Shown in pieces: positions 29,644 through 38,130 of a stretch of DNA of 64,000 nt. How positions within the stretch are numbered: position 1 is the first letter of the stretch; each line of letters begins with the position of its first letter. Below the pieces are notes generated by a model, which had not been told where the DNA came from, did no database searches, and was given only the letters and a program-made list of their open reading frames with translations. Source of the DNA: an uncultured Bacteroidales bacterium (GTDB lineage Bacteria; Bacteroidota; Bacteroidia; Bacteroidales; Muribaculaceae); the NCBI GenBank assembly GCA_947573135.1, contig CANPDU010000004.1, positions 57,661 to 121,660 on the forward strand, written 5' to 3'. A program made the position numbers and the translations under genes.

Positions 29644-30618
29644 TTAGTTAACCCAAGCCTTGTTATAGACGGAACCCGACTGTTTAGATCGATAGAGAGA
29701 GTCACTTTTCGGGATCTTGACTTTATAAGTTTTTCCTGTCTTATTTGTGAGCGCACGGGATCTGATCCAAGGATTTTCTTCCTTCAACTGCGCATAACTT
29801 ATGCCTTGCTCTTTTGCCCACGCAGCCCAGTCATCAACAGGCCCGGAGACTTCAACGATGCGGTAATCGGCGTTGCGATACAGCTGATCAGCTTCAAGTC
29901 GGTAGCCAAAGTCACCCGGATTTTCCAATAAGGCTTTTATTGCCATTATTCGGAATACATAACGCGATGTTTCATCATTGAGATAGAGATCAAACGAATT
30001 GTCGGAGATCTGTTTGTCGAGTTCGTTGGAAATGCGTGCCATGCCGGCATTATACGATGCCATCACTGTAGGCCAATCACCGTATTTCTCATATGCCTTC
30101 TTCAGATAGCGGCATGCGGCCTTAGTGGCTTTTTCGATGTTATAGCGTTCGTCTATCTCGTCATTGATTTCAAGTCCGTATTCCTTTCCGGTCGAGGCAA
30201 TAAACTGCCAAAGGCCGGCGGCTTTTGCAGGGGAATATGCTCTCGGATTGAGAGAACTTTCGGCGCATGCGAGGTAAATCACGTCGGCCGGAATGCCATT
30301 TGCTTTAAGAATTGGCGCGACAACAGGAAAAACTTTATTAGCGCGTTTCAACATAAGCATGGTTGTGCCGTGGCTATATATAAGAGAAGTGAGTTCACGG
30401 TCAAAACGTTCGTACATGTCGTTGCGGTCAAGATCAACCTTTTTGCTGCAGAATGTCATGTGTGCGGGGATCTTCGGACTGAAAACAGGAGCGAAGCCAC
30501 TGTCATGTATAGCCGCATGTTTATTCGGAAGTGCTTCAGATGAGACCGGATAACATAAAAGAGAAGCCGCAACAACAATTGCGGAAGATAATATTGCGTT
30601 CAGTCGTGTATGTTTCAT
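29644..30618 (-). CDS. Lytic transglycosylase (SLT-domain, MltD-like)
   Basis: ACAESSLNPRAYSPAKAAGLWQFI, MASYNAG. Confidence 0.9.
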   Translation of the reverse strand: MKHTRLNAILSSAIVVAASLLCYPVSSEALPNKHAAIHDSGFAPVFSPKIPAHMTFCSKKVDLDRNDMYERFDRELTSLIYSHGTTMLMLKRANKVFPVVAPILKANGIPADVIYLACAESSLNPRAYSPAKAAGLWQFIASTGKEYGLEINDEIDERYNIEKATKAACRYLKKAYEKYGDWPTVMASYNAGMARISNELDKQISDNSFDLYLNDETSRYVFRIMAIKALLENPGDFGYRLEADQLYRNADYRIVEVSGPVDDWAAWAKEQGISYAQLKEENPWIRSRALTNKTGKTYKVKIPKSDSLYRSKQSGSVYNKAWVN

Positions 30619-30660
30619 ACCTAATTGGAAAAAATATATTGAGAAAGAGAGTTATTGCTG

Positions 30661-31968
30661 TCAGTCGGTTGACGATTCTGCTCTATTAATGTTTTTGGAG
30701 TTGATAATGTTTATATCGCCGCTGAGTTTGTAATCACGACCGTCTGAGCCGCGGGCCTTTATGACGTAATAATAGGTTCCGGCAGGAACATATTTACCTT
30801 TGTACTTTCCGTCCCATCCGACTGACGGATCAGTAAAAGAAAACAACTCGGTACCCCAGCGGTTGAAAATATGGCATTCAAAAGATATGATAGATTTGTA
30901 ACTTACTTTCCATTCGTCGTTGACTCCGGGAGAAGCTTGCGGCGAAAATGCGTTAGGACAGAGCAGATTTGACTCTCCGACTGTCACTTCATATGAGGGA
31001 CTGTAGTATTCACATTGTCCGGATGCGTCGGCAGCAAAGAAACGGACATAAGTCGTGCCATGATCGCGAAAAGTATAAGTGAGTTCGGTCTGAGGATAGC
31101 GGTCGTCGATCGGATCGAAATCAGGATTGTGAGCCAATTGCCACTCGTAAAATGATGCGGCATCGGTTATTGAAGCAGAAAATGTAATCTCACATGGTGC
31201 GGATCCTCCAAGTGAAGCTCCGGCGACGGTCTGTTCGTTGTCGTTATCGCGTTCTGATTGTTCGGCTGATGTCTCGGCGGTAACAGCGTAAGCGGTAAAA
31301 GCCGGAGATTCGATGGTTTGTCCGAGTCCCCAAGCTTCGCAGAAGCGGTCTCCAGAAAGAGTAAAAGAAGTGTTGCAATAGGGGGCTTCGACACTGATGA
31401 CCGGTTTAAGCGATGAGATCGACTGCACGATTACGGTCTGACGGTAGCTGTTGTTGTCTGCATCGTATACCAGAGAGTTGTACTTTAACTGAAGTTCGCG
31501 GCTGAGTTCTTCGCTACGACCATTGATATTGTAATAAATGATCCGATCGCCGTTGCCGTCAATTTCAAGTTCGGTGCGATTACAGTCCTGCTGTTCGGCG
31601 GCAGGGACAATTGAGTTTAACATCAATTGATGGCGCGAATAATCGACAATCCAAAAAAAGTGCTGACGGCCGTCGACTTCGACAATATATCCGCTGTCGC
31701 CACTATCGAGTGTTAATGATTGTGCAGTGGCTATTTCTTCGGCATATGCTGCCCCGTTAGATCCAAAACGAGACCATTTGACGGATTTGCCTGATTGATA
31801 TGACATCGTGACGCCAGCAGCAGATCTCAGTACATAAATGTTTTCCAACCCCGTAGCTGCGGCCGGATTGACAGTCACCGGCGACGACGGTGAGCCAGTA
31901 AATGACAGTTGAGCGTCGGAATAAAAAAATATGGATGCGGCGAGTATGGCGGTTATAGCGTACTTCAT
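30661..31968 (-). CDS. Secreted protein with T9SS type B / gliding-motility-associated C-terminal domain
   Basis: CPNAFSPQASPGVNDEWKV...FNRWGTELFS...WDGKYKGKYVPAGTYYYVIKA. Confidence 0.88.
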   Translation of the reverse strand: MKYAITAILAASIFFYSDAQLSFTGSPSSPVTVNPAAATGLENIYVLRSAAGVTMSYQSGKSVKWSRFGSNGAAYAEEIATAQSLTLDSGDSGYIVEVDGRQHFFWIVDYSRHQLMLNSIVPAAEQQDCNRTELEIDGNGDRIIYYNINGRSEELSRELQLKYNSLVYDADNNSYRQTVIVQSISSLKPVISVEAPYCNTSFTLSGDRFCEAWGLGQTIESPAFTAYAVTAETSAEQSERDNDNEQTVAGASLGGSAPCEITFSASITDAASFYEWQLAHNPDFDPIDDRYPQTELTYTFRDHGTTYVRFFAADASGQCEYYSPSYEVTVGESNLLCPNAFSPQASPGVNDEWKVSYKSIISFECHIFNRWGTELFSFTDPSVGWDGKYKGKYVPAGTYYYVIKARGSDGRDYKLSGDINIINSKNINRAESSTD

Positions 31969-32066
31969 ATTTATTTCAGTATTAGTACAAAGATAACGAA
32001 AAAAACACTGATTATAATATGAATGATGTCTATTTATATAAATTTAAGTTTCAAGTTGTGATACTA

Positions 32067-32098
32067 AAAGAGCCGCGGATAACCGCGGCTCTTTCGAT
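32067..32098 (-). terminator. Intrinsic terminator downstream of ETF/acyl-CoA dehydrogenase operon
   Basis: AAAGAGCCGCGG-ATAA-CCGCGGCTCTTT, 12 bp perfect stem. Confidence 0.85.
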
Positions 32099-32119
32099 AT
32101 TATAGTCACAGACTTCCGA

Positions 32120-33820
32120 TCAGGCTTTGTAGTATGCGAGCTGGTCAGGAGTGAAGTTAGCGATGAAGTCAGCATGTTTTGTGACTTCTGCCTGAGCGAG
32201 TTTGTTATATACGGTCGCTGATTTGACGAAAGAGTCATTGCGCTGAGCATCAGCAAGGAGAAGATAGCCCATAACAATGTTTCCGGCCATTTCGACCATA
32301 CGGCGTGCCATGAAATCGGTGTAAGCCGTATCGTTTACAGCAGCAACAGCATCAACGGCTTTGACATACTGTTCGGTCATGGCTGCAAGGTTGTCCTTGA
32401 GCGCCTGAAGCTCGGGTTTGACCTCCTGAGCAGCATAGCTGTCGATAAGAGCCTTGTATGTGCCGGTGGTGACGTGGCGTATTGCAGCAACGACCTGAAG
32501 CTGTGTGGTGCCTTCGTAGATAGAAGTGATACGGGCATCACGATAGAGGCGTTCGCATGCGTAGTCTTTCATGAAACCTGAACCGCCGTGAACCTGGATG
32601 CAATCGTATGCATTCTGGTTACAGTATTCACTGCCCATGCCCTTGGCCATAGGAGTGAGCGCGTCAGCGAGTTTGCTGTAGTGTTTCATTTCTGCGCGTT
32701 CGTCAGCAGTGAGGCTGCGTTCCTTTGCGATGTCTTCGTAAAGTTTGTACATGTCGACGAAACGAGAGCATTCATAGAGGAGCGCACGACTTGCGTCGAG
32801 TTTTGCCTTCATGACAGAAATCAGTTCAGCAACCGCCGGGAATTCGATGATTGCTTTGCCGAACTGTTTGCGGTCTTTGGCATATGCGAGCGCCTCACGG
32901 TAAGCGAGTTCGCTTACGCCTACAGACTGCGCGGCGATGCCGAGTCGGGCACCGTTCATAAGCGCCATCACATATTTTATGAGGCCGAGGCGACGGTTGC
33001 CGCAAAGTTCAGCTTTAGCGTTTTTATAAACGAGTTCGCATGTGGGAGAGCCTTTGATGCCCATTTTGTTTTCGATGCGACGAACGGTAACACCACCGTT
33101 GCGTTTGTCATAGATAAACATAGACAGTCCGCGGCCGTCTTTGGTGCCTTCTTCGGAACGGGCAAGAACGAGGTGAATATCGCTGTCGCCATTGGTGATG
33201 AAACGCTTCACACCATTGAGTCGCCAAGTGCCGTCTTCGTCCTGAGTAGCCTTGAGCATTACAGACTGGAGATCGGAACCTGCGTCAGGTTCGGTGAGGT
33301 CCATAGACATAGTCTCACCTTCGCAAACGCGTGGAATAAAACGAGCTTTCTGATCTTCGTCGGCAAATTCGTAGATGGTTTCAGCACAGTCCTGAAGTCC
33401 CCAAAGGTTTTCAAAACCGGTATCGGCACGGCTGACAATATCAGCGGCCATGATGTATGGGGTGATGGGGAAATTGAGACCACCAAAGCGGCGAGGCATA
33501 GCCATACCCATAAGCCCAGCTTTGCGGCATGCGTCAAGGTTTACGACAGTCCCGTCAGCATAGATGGCATGACCATCAGCGCATGATGCGCCCTGATGAT
33601 CGACACCTTCGGCATTTTCGGCGATCAGACCGCCGCAGAGGTCACCGACGATTTCGAGAACCTTGTCGTAGTTGTCCATAGCGTCCTCGAAATTACGGGG
33701 AGCATAGTCAAATTTTTCGGCATCAGAGAAGTTGCGTTCTTTGAGCTCGACGATCTTCTGCATCAACGGATGGTTGAGGTGATGCTTAAGATCAGGGTTG
33801 TCTGTATAGAAATTAGCCAT
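32120..33820 (-). CDS. Acyl-CoA dehydrogenase family protein
   Basis: MDLTEPDAGSD, KRFITNGD, DRKQFGKAI, QVHGGSGFMKDYACERLYRDARITSIYEGT. Confidence 0.93.
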   Translation of the reverse strand: MANFYTDNPDLKHHLNHPLMQKIVELKERNFSDAEKFDYAPRNFEDAMDNYDKVLEIVGDLCGGLIAENAEGVDHQGASCADGHAIYADGTVVNLDACRKAGLMGMAMPRRFGGLNFPITPYIMAADIVSRADTGFENLWGLQDCAETIYEFADEDQKARFIPRVCEGETMSMDLTEPDAGSDLQSVMLKATQDEDGTWRLNGVKRFITNGDSDIHLVLARSEEGTKDGRGLSMFIYDKRNGGVTVRRIENKMGIKGSPTCELVYKNAKAELCGNRRLGLIKYVMALMNGARLGIAAQSVGVSELAYREALAYAKDRKQFGKAIIEFPAVAELISVMKAKLDASRALLYECSRFVDMYKLYEDIAKERSLTADERAEMKHYSKLADALTPMAKGMGSEYCNQNAYDCIQVHGGSGFMKDYACERLYRDARITSIYEGTTQLQVVAAIRHVTTGTYKALIDSYAAQEVKPELQALKDNLAAMTEQYVKAVDAVAAVNDTAYTDFMARRMVEMAGNIVMGYLLLADAQRNDSFVKSATVYNKLAQAEVTKHADFIANFTPDQLAYYKA

Positions 33821-33840
33821 TTTGTAAGTAATTATTCTGA

Positions 33841-34551
33841 TTAGTTATCACTCTTGTCACGCGATATCGTCACTCCGACAATATAATAATGCGGGATATC
33901 CTTTATCATTTGATTATTATTAAGTTCGGGGTCGAGAACGGTCTCTCCGCAGAAACGTATAACGTTAAAACGTTTGTCTACCCATACGGAACCAATTAGA
34001 ACCAATGGAATGAATTTGCCTTCATAGACAGAGTCCACCTTGAAAGGTCGCGCGTTATAGATGTATTTCGGCGTTGGATCACCGTTGAAAAAAATCGGTT
34101 TCAACGGAAGCGTCTCAGACATTTCACGCATGTTCACCATTGACATAAGCAACGCCTTGGTTGAATCATTACGGTTCTTGAGCCCGATATTGAACTTTTT
34201 TGATAATGTTAGGATACCACGTTGGGGATCTGCCATTTCCTCAGGTTGAATTTCAGTAGCGCTTTCGCCAAGTTCCTTAACAGAGCATAAATTTGGCGTT
34301 GCTCTCTGAATAGGAAAAGTAGAAAAATTACTGTTAATCAACGAATCTCCGGCATATTCATGAATGCTGAATTCAAAAATACGCTTACAGTCTGACAGTC
34401 GGGATATATCAAAGGAATACATTCCGAAACCGTCCATCTCTAACAGAGGCAGATAGTCTTCGAAAGACGCTTCCTGAGCTATGATGGACTGAGCCGATAC
34501 AGATCCGACTGACAGAACCGATGCGATGATTAATGATAATAATTTTCGCAT
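33841..34551 (-). CDS. Hypothetical secreted protein (DUF5041-like guess)
   Basis: Signal peptide MRKLLSLIIASVLSVGSVSAQ; embedded between etfA and acyl-CoA dehydrogenase. Confidence 0.55.
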   Translation of the reverse strand: MRKLLSLIIASVLSVGSVSAQSIIAQEASFEDYLPLLEMDGFGMYSFDISRLSDCKRIFEFSIHEYAGDSLINSNFSTFPIQRATPNLCSVKELGESATEIQPEEMADPQRGILTLSKKFNIGLKNRNDSTKALLMSMVNMREMSETLPLKPIFFNGDPTPKYIYNARPFKVDSVYEGKFIPLVLIGSVWVDKRFNVIRFCGETVLDPELNNNQMIKDIPHYYIVGVTISRDKSDN

Positions 34552-34570
34552 GACGCGGTGACGGAAAAAT

Positions 34571-35599
34571 TTACTTAGAATTCTTTTTGTAATATTTGAT
34601 GAGTTTGGGAACAACATCTTCCATATTGCCTGTAATTACATAGTCGGCGATGGTGTTGATCGGAGCGTCAGGATCGCTGTTGATCGAAATGATGATCGAG
34701 CTTTCCTGCATACCAGCGATGTGCTGTATCTGCCCCGAGATACCGCATGCTATATAAAGTTTCGGACGAACTGTCACGCCTGTCTGGCCGATCTGACGGT
34801 CATGTTCGATGAAACCAGCATCGACAGCTGCGCGCGAAGCTCCGACTTCGGCACCGAGAGTGTTGGCAAGATCAAACAGAAGCTGGAAGTTTTCCTTGCT
34901 GCCAACACCATAACCACCTGCGACAATGATAGGAGCGCCTTTGATGTTGACTTTTGATTTTTCAATATGACGGTCGATGATCTCAACGACGAAATCTTCG
35001 TCTTTAACATATTTCGAGGGCTCGAGATTGATGACCTCTCCTTTGTAGTTGGCATCGCGGATTTCCTTTTTCATCACACCTTCGCGTACGGTCGCCATCT
35101 GAGGACGGCACTCGGGGTTAACGATAGTCGCAACGATGTTGCCTCCGAATGCGGGACGTATCTGATAAAGAAGATCGGTATATTCTTTACCCGTTTTAGG
35201 ATCTTTGTGATCACCGATTTCAAGAGAGGTACAGTCTGCTGTAAGACCGCTGTGCAGGCAGCTCGAAACGCGCGGGCCGAGATCACGGCCAATGCAAGTC
35301 GCGCCCATAAGGCAAATCTGCGGTTTGATTTCCTTGAAAAGGTTGATCAATACAGAAGCGTGTGGATTAGAGGTGTAGGGGAAAAGGCGTTTGTCTTCTA
35401 CTTTATATAAAGTATCAACGCCATATGGGAAAACCTGTTTTTCGATACCGTCAAGCTTGTCGCCGATAACGACAGCTTCAAGTTTCACTCCGAGACGGTC
35501 GGCAAGTACGCGGCCTTTAGTAAGAAGTTCAAGGCTTACGTCAGCCACTTTGCCTTCGTCGTATTCGCAGTAGACTATTAAATTGTTTTGTTCTGCCAT
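34571..35599 (-). CDS. etfA: Electron transfer flavoprotein subunit alpha
   Basis: GASRAAVDAGFIEHDRQIGQTGVTVRPKLYIACGISGQIQH. Confidence 0.95.
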   Translation of the reverse strand: MAEQNNLIVYCEYDEGKVADVSLELLTKGRVLADRLGVKLEAVVIGDKLDGIEKQVFPYGVDTLYKVEDKRLFPYTSNPHASVLINLFKEIKPQICLMGATCIGRDLGPRVSSCLHSGLTADCTSLEIGDHKDPKTGKEYTDLLYQIRPAFGGNIVATIVNPECRPQMATVREGVMKKEIRDANYKGEVINLEPSKYVKDEDFVVEIIDRHIEKSKVNIKGAPIIVAGGYGVGSKENFQLLFDLANTLGAEVGASRAAVDAGFIEHDRQIGQTGVTVRPKLYIACGISGQIQHIAGMQESSIIISINSDPDAPINTIADYVITGNMEDVVPKLIKYYKKNSK

Positions 35600-35623
35600 A
35601 ATGCTTTAAAGTTGGAGGGGCTA

Positions 35624-36496
35624 TTAGCCGATTGTGTGATTAGTAATAAGTTCTTTGATAAGATCTTCGATCTGCTCGTCGTTGTTATCGAGGCGTCGGC
35701 TCTCTTTAGCTGTAAATACAACATTTTCGATAGCCTTTACCTTTGTGGGCGAGCCTGCGAGACCGATCTGTTCGGGATCTGCCTCAACGTAAGCGGCACT
35801 CCATTCCTCGATGTTAAGGTAGGGGCGCTCGTTGACGAAAGCCTGATCCTCATCGCTGAGTTTTGCCTTTTCGCTGGGCGAAACGGCATACTTGTATTTC
35901 ATCAGACGACGTGCGTTGCGCGGGCGGCAATCAGCAGCGGAACCATTTACAGTCACGACACAGGGGAGGGGAGCAACGACTGTTTCCACGCCGTGCTCAA
36001 GACGACGGCGAACTGTCACTTTTCCATCTTTGATGCCGAGGATTTCCTCCGCGTAAGTAACCTGAGGAATGCCAAGTTTTTCGGCGATCTGCGGTCCCAC
36101 CTGAGCAGTGTCGCCGTCGATAGCCTGACGGCCGCCAAGAATGATGTCGTAATTACCGAATTTTTTCACGGCCTGCGCGAGAGAATAAGATGTCGCGAGG
36201 GTATCGGCACCGCCGAGTGTGCGGTCAGTGAGTACGATACCGGCATCAGCGCCACGGAAAATAGCTTCACGTATAATCTCTGAAGCGCGAGGAAGGCCCA
36301 TAGTAAGCAAAGTAACTTTAGCTCCAGGATTCTCATCCTTGATACGAAGTGCCTGCTCAAGGGCATTAAGATCTTCAGGGTTAAAGATAGCAGGGAGCGC
36401 GGCGCGATTTATAGTGCCGTCTTCCTTCATCGCATCTTTGCCAACATTGCGGGTGTCAGGCACCTGCTTTGCGAGCACAATGATGTTTAAACTCAT
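35624..36496 (-). CDS. etfB: Electron transfer flavoprotein subunit beta
   Basis: LAKQVPDT, GGRQAIDGDTAQVGPQIAE. Confidence 0.95.
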   Translation of the reverse strand: MSLNIIVLAKQVPDTRNVGKDAMKEDGTINRAALPAIFNPEDLNALEQALRIKDENPGAKVTLLTMGLPRASEIIREAIFRGADAGIVLTDRTLGGADTLATSYSLAQAVKKFGNYDIILGGRQAIDGDTAQVGPQIAEKLGIPQVTYAEEILGIKDGKVTVRRRLEHGVETVVAPLPCVVTVNGSAADCRPRNARRLMKYKYAVSPSEKAKLSDEDQAFVNERPYLNIEEWSAAYVEADPEQIGLAGSPTKVKAIENVVFTAKESRRLDNNDEQIEDLIKELITNHTIG

Positions 36497-36551
36497 AATA
36501 AAGATATTAAATGAATTATTAAAATGTTTTCTGAAATATAGTTACGTCATG

Positions 36552-36582
36552 CAAAATTACGTAAACCGCCTGTTATTACAAA
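36552..36582 (-). promoter_or_regulatory. Promoter of etfBA operon: TTTG-N19-TAATTTTG
   Basis: Reverse complement: TTTG (36579-36582), TAATTTTG (36552-36559). Confidence 0.75.
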
Positions 36583-36638
36583 ATTTATGGCTTGGTTTCT
36601 GCCTATATGACAATGTTAAACTTTGTCATGACAGCCCG

Positions 36639-38048
36639 TTATTCATGGCTGCTGCCATCAAAACAATGGGTACATACTTTGCATTTAGGAAGTCCGATAG
36701 CATTGACAAGTGTCTCCAGAGTACAAAAGCGGAGGGAGTCAAGTCCCAGATCTTTGCGAATCTCTTCAACCATGCGGTTATAAGCTTCCGAACCGGCCTT
36801 TGTAAAATCTTCGAGCGGAGCTTTGAAGCCCTGATCTTCGAGCCGTGCGATGACACGCCGTGCGATCAGTTCCATCTCGCTTTTAGAGGCAGTGAAATTA
36901 AGGAATTTGCAAGGATATACCAGCGGAGGACATGAAATGCGGATATGAACTTTCTTTGCTCCGGCATCGCGAATGTCTTTCACGTTGTCGCGCAACTGAG
37001 TGCCGCGAACGATTGAATCGTCGCAAAACGCAACTCTTTTGTCTTTAAGCAGACTATTGTTTGCGATAAGTTTCATCTTAGCCACCAGTTCACGGCGTTT
37101 CTGGCTGCCCGGAGTGAAGCTGCGAGGCCAGGTAGGGGTGTATTTTACCATGCCGCGAAGGTAGGGTTTCTTTATAGCAGATGCATAGCCGAGAGCCATC
37201 CCTGTGCCGGAATCCGGTACGGGACTGACGAAGTCGATGTCGTCGGCATCAGTTTCTTCAGCCGTATTCAATCCGATCTTATAACGTATTTCATCAACGT
37301 TTCGACCTTCGTATGAGCATGGGGGATACCCGTAATAGACCCACATGAATGCACAAATCTGCATTTCTTCTCCCGGAGCTTTGAGCTGAGTTATGCCGTC
37401 GGCGGTAATATGGATGATTTCCGCCGGGCCAACGTTGTAGAATGATTTGTAGCCCAGATTCGGGAAAGAGCAGTCTTCAGTCGCGACAGCATGGGCACCA
37501 TCCTTACGGCCGATTATCACGGGTGTGCGTCCGAGACGGTCGCGGGCCGCGATTATGCCGTCTTTAGTCAGGAGAAGCATCGAGCAAGAACCTTTGACTT
37601 TGCGGTAAACGTTCTCTATGCCGTCGACATAATCCTTGCCCTCGCTGATCAGTGCGCCGATCAGTTCAGTCGGATTGAGGGTGTCGTAGCTGTGTTCGCA
37701 GAAGTGCCGTCCGGCATCAAGAAGTTCTTTTTCGAGTTCACGGATGTTGTTTATTTTTGCAACCGTAACAATGGCAAACTTGCCGAGGCGGCTGTTGATA
37801 ATGATAGGCTGTGCATCGGTATCGCTGATCACGCCTATGCCTGCATTGCCGGCAAAGGCGTCAAGATCCGGTTCGAATTTTGTCCGGAAATATGAATTGT
37901 CGATACTGTGGATCTGTCGAGAAAACTGACCGTCGTTGAAAGTTGCTATGCCGGCGCGTTTTGTGCCGAGATGACTGTTATAGTCAGTGCCATAGAATAA
38001 ATCATTGACGCAATCGTCGTGTTTGACGACACCAAAGAAACCTCCCAT
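36639..38048 (-). CDS. Amidophosphoribosyltransferase-like (PurF-related; N-terminal MGGFFG instead of MCGI-G)
   Basis: Ntn-like N domain and PRPP loop VAFCDDSIVRGTQL. Confidence 0.85.
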   Translation of the reverse strand: MGGFFGVVKHDDCVNDLFYGTDYNSHLGTKRAGIATFNDGQFSRQIHSIDNSYFRTKFEPDLDAFAGNAGIGVISDTDAQPIIINSRLGKFAIVTVAKINNIRELEKELLDAGRHFCEHSYDTLNPTELIGALISEGKDYVDGIENVYRKVKGSCSMLLLTKDGIIAARDRLGRTPVIIGRKDGAHAVATEDCSFPNLGYKSFYNVGPAEIIHITADGITQLKAPGEEMQICAFMWVYYGYPPCSYEGRNVDEIRYKIGLNTAEETDADDIDFVSPVPDSGTGMALGYASAIKKPYLRGMVKYTPTWPRSFTPGSQKRRELVAKMKLIANNSLLKDKRVAFCDDSIVRGTQLRDNVKDIRDAGAKKVHIRISCPPLVYPCKFLNFTASKSEMELIARRVIARLEDQGFKAPLEDFTKAGSEAYNRMVEEIRKDLGLDSLRFCTLETLVNAIGLPKCKVCTHCFDGSSHE

Positions 38049-38078
38049 AAAAAAATATTTAAATATTGCTTATACGTT

Positions 38079-38118
38079 GCAGCCCCGAAGGTCATGGACT
38101 GTGACACTACGGGGCTGC
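38079..38118 (-). promoter_or_regulatory. Intercistronic hairpin between purL and PurF-like gene
   Basis: GCAGCCCCG ... CGGGGCTGC with internal GTCA/TGAC. Confidence 0.6.
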
Positions 38119-38130
38119 GATATGTTTAAT

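Noticed and set aside
32588-33586. 332-aa plus-strand ORF opposite acyl-CoA dehydrogenase
   Set aside because: Antisense shadow of a conserved gene, no domain signature
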